Positions 34,589-44,762 of a stretch of DNA of 64,000 nt are shown piece by piece. The DNA is from Dichotomopilus funicola (lineage: Eukaryota; Ascomycota; Sordariomycetes; Sordariales; Chaetomiaceae), in assembly GCF_033296635.1 (NCBI RefSeq), contig NW_026944110.1, positions 1 to 64,000 of the forward strand. The letters run 5' to 3'. The notes beneath the pieces are model-generated. The model was not told the DNA's origin. It saw only the letters and a program-made list of their open reading frames with translations, and made no database searches. Made by a program: the position numbers and the translations under genes. Positions within the stretch are counted from its first letter, which is position 1; each line of letters starts with the position of its first letter.

Positions 34589-36447
34589 ATGACCAAAATC
34601 TTCAAAGCAGAGGAAGGCAAGCAAATCAAATCCTGTCTCAGTCAGCCTCGTTCGCATCCGGATCACAATTGCCGAGACCGGACAGGTTCAAACAAACCAA
34701 ACGGGTTGGATCAAGTCAATTGACCACTCCCGTCGTCTCGCCTTTTCTATTCCCCAATTGAACTCACCATGGACAACAACTCCAAAGGTTTACTAACACA
34801 CCTCTGTCGCTGGTCACAGTCGCCCAGCACACCACCCCCGAAAGCTGCTGGGTCGTCCTCCACGGCGCCGTTTACGATGTGACCGACTTCCTGCCCGAGC
34901 ACCCAGGCGGCTCGCGCATTATCCTCCAGCTGGCTGGCCGTGATGCCACGGCCGAGTTCGACCCGATCCACCCGCCCGGAACCCTCGAGGAGAACCTCAA
35001 GCCCGAGGCCAAGCTCGGCGTCGTCGACGCGGACGACTTGAAGAAGATGCAACGCAAATTCTCGCCGGGGAAGGATGATAAGGAACGCCCCCCACCACCG
35101 GCGCTCGATACGCTGCTCAATCTGGACGACATCGAGGCGGCTGCGACGAGCCAGGTCTCTAAAAAGTGCTGGGCCTACTACTATTCAGCGTCGGACGATC
35201 TGTTCAGCAAGTCCCTCAACAACCACGCTTACCGCTCCATCCTCCTCCGCCCGCGCGTCTTCGTCGACGTCACCCGTGCCGACACCTCCACGACCCTGCT
35301 CGGCCACCGCCTATCCACGCCACTCTACGTCTCCCCCGCTGCCATGGCCCGCCTGGCGCACCCAGACGGCGAAGCCGGCATCGCGCGCGGCATCTCCCGT
35401 TTCGGCGCCATGCAACTGGTTTCGCATAACGCGTCCATGACGCCCGAACAGATCGTGGCTGATGCAGCCCCCGGGCAGATTTTTGGCTGGCAGCTGTATG
35501 TGCAGACGAACCGGGCCAAGAGCGAGACGATGCTGGCACGGATTGCGCGCATGCCGGAACACTACAAGTGTATCGTGCTGACGCTGGACGCGCCGGTGCC
35601 AAGTAAGCGGGAAGATGATGAGCGCGCCGGTTTTGAGACGAGGCTGGTGGTTGAGTCGGCGAAGCCTACCGGCGACGCACAACCAGCGGCAGCGAAAAAG
35701 CCGGACACCAACAGCGGCGTGGGCAAGCAACTCTTCTTCGGTACGGCTGCTGATCTAACCTGGGAAACGACTCTTCCCTGGCTGGCGAAGCATACCACGC
35801 TACCCATTGTGTTGAAGGGCATCCAGACACATGAGGACGCTTACCTGGCTGCGCGCTACGCCAGACAGCACCCGGGCACCATCCGTGCCGTCATCCTATC
35901 GAACCATGGCGGGCGGTCTCTCGACACGTCGCCGCCCGCTGTGCACACGCTTCTAGAGATCCGGAAGTACTGCCCGGAGGTCTTTGATACCATCGAGGTG
36001 TGGGTTGATGGTGGCGTGAAGCGTGGGACGGACATCGTCAAGGCGCTGTGCCTTGGCGCAAAGGCGGTTGGCGTGGGGCGTGCTGCGCTTTGGGGCTTGG
36101 GTGCTGGTGGGTGGAAGGGGGTGGAGAGGACGTTCGAAAGTGGGTTTCGTCTTGCGTTTCCCTGTTTCTCACTCGAAACCTTCGCGCTGGTTTCTTTGCT
36201 GACAATTTCTACTCCCACCAGTCCTGCAAGGTGAGATCGAGACGTGTATGAAGATGATGGGGGCCAAAGACCTATCCGAACTCGGCCCACGCTTTGTGAG
36301 TTGCCCTCTTACTCCGTCTCTCGAAAACTCTTCCATTAACCTTCCCCGCCCCAGATCAACACGAGCATCGTCGAGCGAGACATCTTCAATGGTGGCGCTG
36401 GCCTGGACCGCTCCGGCCTCTGGACCTCGTCCCGCGCCAAGCTCTAA
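34589..36447 (+). CDS. Cytochrome b5-FMN alpha-hydroxyacid dehydrogenase
   Basis: Flavocytochrome b2-type enzyme that oxidises an L-2-hydroxyacid (L-lactate or similar) using FMN and a b5 heme domain. Exons are 34589-34616, 34820-36139, 36222-36295 and 36355-36447 (1515 nt, 504 aa). Exon 1 gives MTKIFKAEE; joined to VAQHTTPESCWVVLHG it forms a standard b5 start. The first intron has a GC donor (G/GCAAGC) with TACTAAC near its end. The b5 domain spans about residues 9-85, with the heme-ligand motif EHPGG. The FMN domain has SPAAMARLAHPDGE, LDAPVPSKRE, the catalytic Lys in VLKGIQ, catalytic His/Arg in SNHGGRSLD, and VWVDGGVKRGTDIVKA. No mitochondrial presequence is visible, and the protein ends -RAKL, compatible with a peroxisomal PTS1. 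Confidence 0.9.
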
Positions 36448-39400
36448 ACACGGAGCAACCCCTCGTTGAATCGTTCAGCTGCTGCCAAGTTTCTGCCAAG
36501 TACGCAGTATGCGGGGGAAAGGCGATCATTCGTGCCCTCAAGATCCGCTCTTCGCTCGACCTCGGCCGGGGTAACTTTTTGACATGTGGAAGTCGACGAT
36601 GCGGGCCGGCCGCTGTTTGCGGGGGAGTTGCGGGCCCCCCCCCTGTGTTTTCTGGGGAAGACCTTTCAAAGAGCTGGGGCGTTCCCTTGACGGTTGTATG
36701 GGTGGCATGGGGCAATCCGGGGTGAAATCGCTCATACACTACACCTGTACGGAGTTGCCTGGGTGTGGTAGTGTATGTAGGTGTAGAGCACCGCGAAGGT
36801 GGATGGCTTGGCTTGCAGCCCGTCACCGTCGTGAATCCGTGCATCCGTTGCATTTGGAAGACCTGGAGTGTGGGAGCTCCGGTATCGAAGTTGAACGCTT
36901 CTATGTATCCTCGAATCTACTGCTTGAGACGGATGAATGCTGTCGAAGACTTCACCTTTCTCGTGTGCTATGTAGGTGGTTTTGGTTAAGCTTCTGACGT
37001 CGAACTTGTGCGCTCGCCTACCCCTGTCCATGGCCTTCTCCAACTCCCGGATGGTATGCGGCACAGAAGGGCGACCATGATTTCAGAGTTACACGACGAA
37101 GGCGCAGCAGCCGATACGACTTTAGGCGATGCTGCTAATGCAGGTACACAGCGACCTTAATGTATCTGGGGGATTCTCAAGGATTGAAACTTGCGCGCGC
37201 CAGCATTTCAAGCGCGCCGAACTGAGCTTGGTGCGCATGGGCTGTCGTACTGTCTGACTCGGGTTCGGCAGAACCTTGGGTGAGGAGGCTGCATTTGAGG
37301 GTTTGCTGCCATCATCGTGGTTCGTGGAATGACCCGATGCTCTGCCAAGAAACTCGGGATGTGGCTGTCTCCTCGGTCGACCCCCTTTTCAGTTTTCAGG
37401 AGGCGACTCCTCCCCCTCGCTTGCTATGCGATGGCGTGGGGGAAGGCCAAGTTCTATGCCCCCGATTGGATCGTCGGCTTTTGATCAAGGAAGGTCGGCG
37501 GGCAGTTTACACGCGCAGATGTGGCCTCGGTGTGCGCGCTCCAAGTCATGCGCCCTGATGATCGAGCGAGCCGAAACCGATGGCCCATTTCGCTGGATTT
37601 CTCGCATGAGAGATCGGTTTCTTCATTTGCTATTGACATCTTTACCTGCAAGATTTCGATTTGCAGTCTGTTGTCGTAATTTTAAAGCGGGAGATGGTGC
37701 CGCGCCACACCTTGACTCGGGCTTTCCCTGCCGGCAAGCATGAAACCTCATACCCTAGTCGTTTCTCAAATTTCCGAGCGACTCCATCAGCCGGGGACCA
37801 CATCGAATTATGGATCGTTATGTGGCGTCCTACGGGGGCTTGCGAGGAGAAGTGCCATTCTGTTGAGTTTATTCCAGAATTTTTAATGGTCAGATCACTG
37901 ATGAATGAGGACAAACTCTGTGCGGGCGATTTCCGCTCATGTTCGAGTGTTCCACGCATCGTCTGAGGGCAGATCATGGCCTCTCTCAACCGTCGCAAGA
38001 ACATCGGCTGGTCAGCAAGGAGGGGAACTGCCTTGGCCTCAATAGCGTCATGGCGTTGGCGGCAGGAGCAGGAATCTAGGGTATGCGTGCTTATGGCGAT
38101 AGGTTCGTGGATGATCTGAGAATTTTTCAGACGGTCCATTTCCGCTCCATCTCGTCCCTGAAAAGCTGCCGAAGAGGAGGCCGACTGACAGGGGTGTTAG
38201 GAGGAAGTTGGAGCCATTTCCCTGGCTCCTTCCCCAGAGAAGAGCGGGGCCCACGGTGACTCTCTTGGCCAGCTCTGTTTTTGGCAACAGCGTCCGAACA
38301 AGCGTTTCGTGGAGCGGGCAGTTGCGATGCTTGGATGCCCTGGAGCTCGGGCCCGCGGATTCCAGGCGTGGAACTCTTCTCAAGACACGGCGAATTCGCA
38401 TGGCGTCCCTTCAAGGCAGTTGGTGTTTCCCGCATATGCAGTGTGTCGATTTCGGGCAACACAACGCAACTCCGGTGTTGGCGAGGCTGGGCAGACGGCT
38501 TGCTGATCAAAGAAACGGGCGCAAAATCACCTGCCACGCAAAACCGGTTTGAGATGCTCGAGTCGTGTTCCAAGAGACCCAGTCTCGCCATCTCAGGCGT
38601 CTGCACCGAGCCCGCATACCTATCGCATTGCAGCCAATGGTCAGTGTGTGGCTTGAAATCTGGGGTGGGCCTTCAACTTCTCTCCGATACCATCATCGTC
38701 ATCCCCCGCTTCAGCAACCCTCAATATTTCGAAGCACGAGACATTCCAAAAAAAAAAATCACCCGAGGTCGAGTCTGGGGAATGGAGGCTAAGCTTCACA
38801 CCCTCCGCATTCCCCGCACTCCCTTGGAGCCATCCCCATGAAGCCAAGCGGTTCCGAAGCCGTTTATGGTGGGCTCGCCGTCGACTTGTCGGCTTCCTTC
38901 CTCGCAAAAGAATTGCTTGTGATCGTCCGGGGCCCAGTGAACGTTGCGGACGGAAGGGCAGAGACTGCGACGTGCACTGCAGGCTTCGGCCCCTTCGACA
39001 ATTTCCCGCAGCTGGGGGAGACCATGGGGTTAGGGTTAAAGGCGGGCGAAGCGGCCTCCCAGGGCCCCTGCCGGCAACACACCTCGGGCAACCTGCTAAA
39101 AGGGGCTAGCGGCTGCCGATGAGAGGGCCGAATTGGGGTTCAATTCGGCTGTCAATAATTGGCCGGAGCATGGAAGCAGTGGCTTTTCGCCCACATGCCC
39201 GCGTGCTCGACCAGCTCCAGGGCCGTTCGTTTGTTGGTCGGTAGAGAATGTGGACCGGCTGGTGGCGACATGTCGCTCCTTCCCCATGCTTTCAGATGAT
39301 CGAATCTCCATCCGATGCTTCCATCCCACCTCGTCGTGCTCCCAGCTGGCTCCCCCCTGCCCGTGGCCACAACCGGGACTGGCGAGGAATGTTACCATGA

Positions 39401-39756
39401 AAGGGTAGGGTGACAATGGCGAGCAGCCATCTCCCCTGCTCAATTACACTAGCTCTGCAAACCCCGTCTTTTTCCCTCCCACGTCCCCAACCGCAAGGCC
39501 GGTCAAGTACGTCCCTGAGACTCCTTTTATAAGCACCAGTCTCCTCCGTTTGGCCTGCTTGCGTTTCCGGTTTGGTCTTTTGGTTCTGCTTCAACCTCCG
39601 CCGAAGCCCCTCTCGGACGCCTTCTCGACGACAAGACACCATCGGTCCCGGTTTGACTCCCTCGACTGAGCTGGGAAAGTACAACGGGCTTCACCTTGGA
39701 CGCGAAAATATTCGCACCTTCTCATCGACCTTGGCCCTCCCGACCCATTGCCCACG
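36448..39756. other. 3.3 kb without a supported gene
   Basis: Several open frames exist on both strands (for example 37642-38139 and 38127-38606, minus). They overlap plus-strand frames of similar length and show no known domain. The first of these has a less biased composition than most and might be a lineage-specific gene, but the evidence is insufficient. A short TTAGGGTTA run lies at about 39030. The right end holds the promoter of the membrane-protein gene. Confidence 0.5.
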
Positions 39757-41024
39757 ATGAGCGACTACGATAAGGCCGGCGTCGCCCAGTCAGAGAGAGT
39801 CTCCGACAAGCCCCGGAAGCGCGGATGCCTCGGCCACTGCGCCAAGTTTTGGTGGGCGTATCTGCTCATCATTATAGTTATTGTTGTTATTGTCGTGCCA
39901 GTGGTGTAAGTGATCTGGTGCCAAGTTTGCTGGGCGCGGCGTGGTCGGAATACCAAGAATGCTGACTAACGACCTCCTGAAGCCTGCTTGTCGCCGTTCC
40001 TAAAATTGCGCAGTCCAAGCTTGACGAGGCTGAGCTCATCTTGAACCGCCTCACGGTCACCAACACCCAGACGCAGAACCTCACGATTAGCCTCAGCAGC
40101 ACCATCAAGACTGATGGCTCCGTCAAGGCTAACATCGCTGCTTTTGAGGGTGTCATGTACCTTGAGGACCGCCAGCCCCATACGCCTTTTGCCACGCTCA
40201 ACTTCCCTGCGACTACGGCCGATGCCGAGCAGCATGTCAATGTGACGCAGTTCCTCCCCGTTGAGGATCTTGAGGCCCTGACGAATTTCAACTCCTACCT
40301 CTTGGCCAATGAAACCCTCCGCGTTACCGTCGAGGGTAACACCTTCGTCCAAGTCAGCGGCATCTCGCGTGCCTACCCCGTCTTCTTCAAGAAGACCGTC
40401 ACCATGCCTGGTACATAGCCCTCAATTGCCGTTCAGTCTCTCTGGACTTGTATTAGGATTGTAATTTTCTAACGTGCTTCCAGGTCTTAAACTGCTTGAG
40501 GGCACTATTGTGAACCCCACCTGGGTCAACACGACCGCTGACGAGCGTGGTAACAACTTCCGGGCGAACACCATCATCCCTAACCGTTCGCGTGTCAGCT
40601 TTGACCTTGTGAGTCTTGCATCCACGTCGCCAATAATCCTCGATCATGTCCCGCTAACTCCATGTAGGGCAACGTGACTTTCCACAACTATCTCTTCGAC
40701 AAGGAGGTCGGCACCGTTTACATTGACAACCTTGTCCTGAACCCCGGCGACAACCACTACCCCATGCGCGCCACGGTGGAGGACCTCGGTGCCCTTCTCA
40801 CCGCGCTTGGAGAGAAGCCCTACTGCGAGGGCAAGGGTGACCAGAAGGGCGTGCTTCCGTTTGGCCTCCGCGGCAAGACCGACGTGCGGAACGGACAGCC
40901 TCTTCCGTACTTCAACGACGCTCTCGCGGCGCACAACCAGACCGTCTATATCCCGATTGGCCAAGCCCTCCGCGATCACCTGAACATCGACGTTCCCTGT
41001 GGCGGCCTGGGCGGCGGTAACTAG
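39757..41024 (+). CDS. DUF3712-like single-pass membrane protein
   Basis: Membrane-anchored fungal protein of unknown function. Exons are 39757-39905, 39983-40410, 40484-40608 and 40668-41024 (1059 nt, 352 aa), with donors GTAAGT, GTACAT and GTGAGT and good branch points (GCTGACTAAC in intron 1). A short basic cytosolic tail (KPRKRGCLGHCAKF) precedes one strong transmembrane segment (WWAYLLIIIVIVVIVVPVV, about 33-53). The rest is a beta-rich domain with LEA-like character (ILNRLTVTNTQTQNLTISLS; VTVEGNTFVQVSG; VTFHNYLFDKEVGTVYIDNL). Several N-x-S/T sites suggest the C-terminal domain is lumenal or extracellular. Two Cys near the end (YCEG, VPCGG) may pair. This architecture recurs in fungal proteins annotated as DUF3712. 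Confidence 0.82.
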
Positions 41025-41602
41025 CGTTCTGCGGAATTCGTCTGATCACAGCAACTCATTTCCTTTTCTCTTGTTCGGCATCACTTTTTCTAATTTTGTG
41101 TTATCATTGGGTTGTTTTGCAGTTACGCGCGGGGCTGGCGGATACTATTCTACTACGATGATGATGGGGGGATATATACCACGGGGCTTGGGGCACGCGA
41201 TGGAGGGAGGACAGTCTATTTTGCTATGAACAAGCATAGCGCACAGGAGTGTTACTTGACTTAGATATGCATGCACTCGTGGGTAGCCGAAGCGCTCAGG
41301 GTAGCCGCTAGAAGGCAAATGTAATGCCAAATATCTAATGATCCACGACTGGTGTTTGTGCATGGAGCTTTGATTTCGAGAAAATGATACCCGAGGAACC
41401 AAAGCAAGATGGGATCTCACTTTCAGAAGGGTTCATCAAGAAATAACATAGGATTACACATCCAGCCTGCTCAAACGTCACTCGGAGGATGAATCCCATC
41501 AGGGGTATCATAGTAGACTCAATCTGTCTTTACTTTTTACAACTCTAGATATTCAGACATACCCCATCTCCCGTAACCACACATCTCACCAAGCCCCCCT
41601 AA
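41025..41602. other. Convergent intergenic spacer
   Basis: Lies between the converging membrane-protein and HCNGP-like genes. AT-rich in the middle, consistent with 3' UTRs. No gene seen. Confidence 0.6.
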
Positions 41603-42721
41603 TCACGTATCCCATCGCCCCTTTCTCTTCCCCGTCCCTGCCCCAACTCCAGGCGTACCGCTCCTACTCCCCCCCACCGATCCTAGCCCACCACCCCCCG
41701 TAACACCACCACCCGAAGAAGAAGAAACAAACGCAACCGGCTCCCCCTTCGCCCTCTCCCTCTCCTTCGCCACCCGCTCCTGTGTCCTCCTCAACGCGCC
41801 CCGATAACTCCACGCCGGGAAACACGTCGGATCCCACACGTCGGCCGACAGCACCGTCGCGTACTGGTCCACCAATCCACCACCACCACTGCCACCTGCC
41901 CCCGCTCCACCATTCTGTCGCTCGCTTGTTGAGATTCCATCACCGCCATACCCATCATCCACCTCCGTCCCAATACCCACAAAAGCAAGTAACTTATCCC
42001 CCACTCCCGGGTTCGCCATGCCCTTGTTCTGCGCCAAGCGCTCATTAAAGTGCACGCCCTTTGTGCGCTTAAGGCGGAGGAAGGTTTCGAATTTGGCGGT
42101 GAGGGCGTCGAGGCCTGGCGGCGGGGTGCCCGGTGGTGAGGGGGGGATATCCATGTCTGCGACGGAGGGGAGGGTGAGGTTGTGCAGGAGGGTGCGGGTG
42201 CGGGTGTGGGGGGATTGAGGGGGGTCGTTGGGGTTGGGGTTGGTGGTGGTGCTGGATTGGGGGTCGAGGAAGGAGAGGTCGACTTGGGTTTGGCCGTCGT
42301 CTTCTTCTTCTGGCTCGGGGAGGGTGGGGTGGGTGGTGGTGGTTGATGATGGTGGTGGGCGGGAGGGGCCTAGGGTTGGGCCGAGTACTGGGCCGAGGGA
42401 CGGGTTGGTGGGTTGTGGTGGTGCTGGGCTGGGTTGTTTGGTTTGCTCTGTTGTTGAAGGTGGTGCAGCAGATGGTGGTGCTGGTTCTGTTGGAGAGTTA
42501 GGTTTTGAGGTATGACGGGAAGTGAGCGGGGATAAGGATGTTACCGGATGAATTTTGGGGGATCACTGGTGTCGGTTTGACTGTCGGTTTGGACGCCTAA
42601 ATATGGGTATGAGGTGAGCGAGTCTTGCTGGATAAGCGAGGGACAGAAAGCCTACCTGCGTTTCAACCGGAGATTGCACATCCTCTTCCTCATCACTGCT
42701 GTCATATTGCACAAGACCCAT
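41603..42721 (-). CDS. HCNGP/SAP30BP-like nuclear protein
   Basis: Homologue of HCNGP (SAP30-binding protein), a nuclear factor linked to transcriptional co-repression and pre-mRNA processing. Exons are 42721-42656, 42596-42545 and 42486-41603 (1002 nt, 333 aa), phase-consistent; the first two are short (22 and 17 codons). The N-terminus MGLVQYDSSDEEEDVQ is the family signature. A Pro/Thr-rich linker with an acidic EPEEEDDGQ patch follows. The conserved core comprises RTLLHNLTLPSVADMDIPPSPPG, KFETFLRLKRTKGVHFNERL, DKLLAFVGI and QYATVLSADVWDP. A Gly/Ser-rich insert separates the last two. The C-terminus is Gly/Ser-rich and basic (GKRKGRWDT). The DNA switches from C-rich to G-rich at about 42060. 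Confidence 0.88.
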
Positions 42722-43170
42722 GATGACCGAGTTACTAAGTAGGCTTCGAATAAATCGCAAACGTTCACTGCGACCTCGATTATGATGAAAAAGTTGGTTG
42801 TTACGAGATCGTCCAACCTTGGTTGATGAAAAGGGTGTCACGTGGGTTGCTTGGCTGGGATTTGAAGCAAGTGGAGCACGGACCAACATCGCGGGGCGGC
42901 TCAGGCAACAGGTGGGGCGCTGGCAGCTGTCCGGCAGCTAGCCGGGAAGGCAGCACCGGGACGCGAAGCTATAGTGAGCTCTAGCCTCAACTCTAACTGC
43001 ATGCAAGCTCGCAACCCTTCCAACGTACCCAACGCAACACCACCCAACGACCTTTCCACGACCGAAACGGCGAGCGACTAGCGTTTTTGAACGCTAGGCA
43101 TTTTGTGCAGTGGTTCAGACCGACCACGACAACCGACTAATTTCGAATCACCCATTTCCACCCCGCAGCC
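42722..43170. promoter_or_regulatory. Bidirectional promoter region
   Basis: A 449-base spacer between the divergent HCNGP-like and proteasome beta-7 genes, so both promoters must lie here. It includes GGCAGCTGTCCGGCAGCTAG, with a doubled GGCAGCT core, near 42930. No TATA box or known regulatory consensus is clear. Confidence 0.5.
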
Positions 43171-44199
43171 ATGGATCACCGCCCGCAAGCCTGGGGTCGT
43201 GTACGTCTGCTCGCCAACACCTCGAATATGAAGGTCCCATGACGGCGCTCGTACTGACTCAGTGACATAAACAGCCCAGAGATGACGTCTACGGTGCCTA
43301 CGATGCTTCCTACCTCCAGACCACCGGGCCCAAGACAGCGACACAAGCTCCCGTTGTGACCGGTACCTCCGTCATCGCGATCAAGTTCAAAGACGGCGTC
43401 GTCATGGCCGCTGATAACCTTGGTGCGTTTTTTACTTTACCGCAGCACTGTACTAGTCTTCCATACAGCAGCACCACCGACATGCCATGAGGTCTTTGTT
43501 TTAACCCAATCAACCGCAAACTAACCACGATCATCTCCAGCCTCCTACGGTTCCCTCGCCCGTTTCACCGACGTCAAGCGCCTGCGCCCCTTCCTCTCCA
43601 CCTCCATCGTCGGTTTCGGCGGCGACGTCTCCGACATGCAATTCCTCGACCGCCACCTCAACGAGCTAGCCATCGACGAAGCCTACGAACACGACCACGC
43701 CGAAACCCCATCCCCATCCGACGACTCAACCACCACCACCCAACCCCCGCGCGGCCAACTCAACGCCGCCAACCTGCACAAATACCTCTCCAAGCTCATG
43801 TACCGCCGCCGCAGCGACTTCGACCCGCTCTGGAACCAGATCCTCGTCGCCGGGCTGGACTCGGCCTCTAAGCCCTTCCTCGCGTCTGTCGACCTGCGCG
43901 GAACTACCTTCTCCTCCCCTTCGCTGGCCACCGGGTTTGGTGCGATGCTCGCCCAGCCCATTATGCGGCGTTTTGCGGCGACGGAAGAGGATGCCGCGAA
44001 GCTCACGCGCGAGCAGGCTGTGGATGTGGTCAAGGAGTGCATGAAGGTGCTGTTTTACCGTGATGCGCGCTCGCTGGATCGGTACAGCTTGGCTGTGGTG
44101 ACCAAGGATGGGGTTGAGCTGCGCGAGGACGAGCAGCTGGAGAAGCAGAGCTGGGCGTTTGCTGAGAGGATTCGTGGATACGGTACGCAGACGGTGTAA
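43171..44199 (+). CDS. PRE4: 20S proteasome subunit beta-7
   Basis: Non-catalytic beta subunit of the 20S core particle, orthologous to yeast Pre4 and human PSMB4. Exons are 43171-43200, 43275-43422 and 43541-44199 (837 nt, 278 aa), with donors GTACGT and GTGCGT. It starts MDHRPQAWGRPRDDVYGAYD, closely matching the animal subunit. The mature part follows the VVTGTSVIAIKFKDGVVMAAD propeptide junction. Family features: YGSLARFTDVKR, LWNQILVAGLD, SLATGFGAMLAQPIMRR, VVKECMKVLFYRDARS. An acidic and Pro/Thr-rich insertion (HDHAETPSPSDDSTTTTQ) is absent from the animal protein. The 3' end is G-rich and the 5' half C-rich. Confidence 0.93.
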
Positions 44200-44762
44200 A
44201 TAGGATATATGCCTGACCAGGAGGGAGATGAGCGTGGGGAGAGTAAAGACAAATGAGATTCATGAACCATGAGGGCGAAACAACACTGTTCTATGACATT
44301 TTGTGACGTTCCCGTCCAGACGTTGCCTATTATTAAGGTATCTTTTGGAAGTAATGGGAAAAACGAGCAAGTCACAGAAACGCGACATGGGAATAATTTA
44401 GCAATTGTCCATAACACTGATATTGTTTTCACGTCAAATTACACTCTTTGCGGTCAACTGTTCACTTTCGCTATCGCTACTCTTCGTTTTAACCCAAACG
44501 ATCCTGTGCGTATGTGTCCTGGGTCCAAACACCCCTTAACTCTCGCGGTGCGGGTGGGGACGTTCGTGTTTGGTATTCGTTCCGCCAACCTCTTAACACC
44601 CGTTCCTCGCGTCAAACCCTCAGCCAGCGAATGGACTGTAAGATAGCCAATATTACTAGTACATACGAGTTTGGGCGTAACTGTCCAAGATGGACGGCCC
44701 GCAGGGCCCTCCCAACACCCTTGGATTGCCCAGTGTTGCGTCTCAATGCTATGAGAACCCGT
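44200..44762. other. Convergent intergenic spacer
   Basis: Lies between the converging PRE4 and GFA1 genes. A 125-codon plus-strand frame (44269-44646) exists but has no recognisable domain and probably lies in 3' UTR sequence. Confidence 0.55.

Noticed and set aside
34770..34819. Alternative start MDNNSK for the FMN dehydrogenase
   Set aside because: Would require a 32-base intron; the TACTAAC there is better explained as the branch point of the longer GC-AG intron.
37642..38139. 165-codon minus-strand open frame
   Set aside because: Composition is less biased than most, but no family is recognised and a 101-codon frame overlaps on the plus strand; not enough to call.
39024..39036. Telomere-like GGGGTTAGGGTTA
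   Set aside because: Only about one and a half repeat units, internal, with no terminal features.
44269..44646. 125-codon plus-strand open frame between PRE4 and GFA1
   Set aside because: Lies in a convergent 3' spacer; no recognisable motif, probably UTR sequence.
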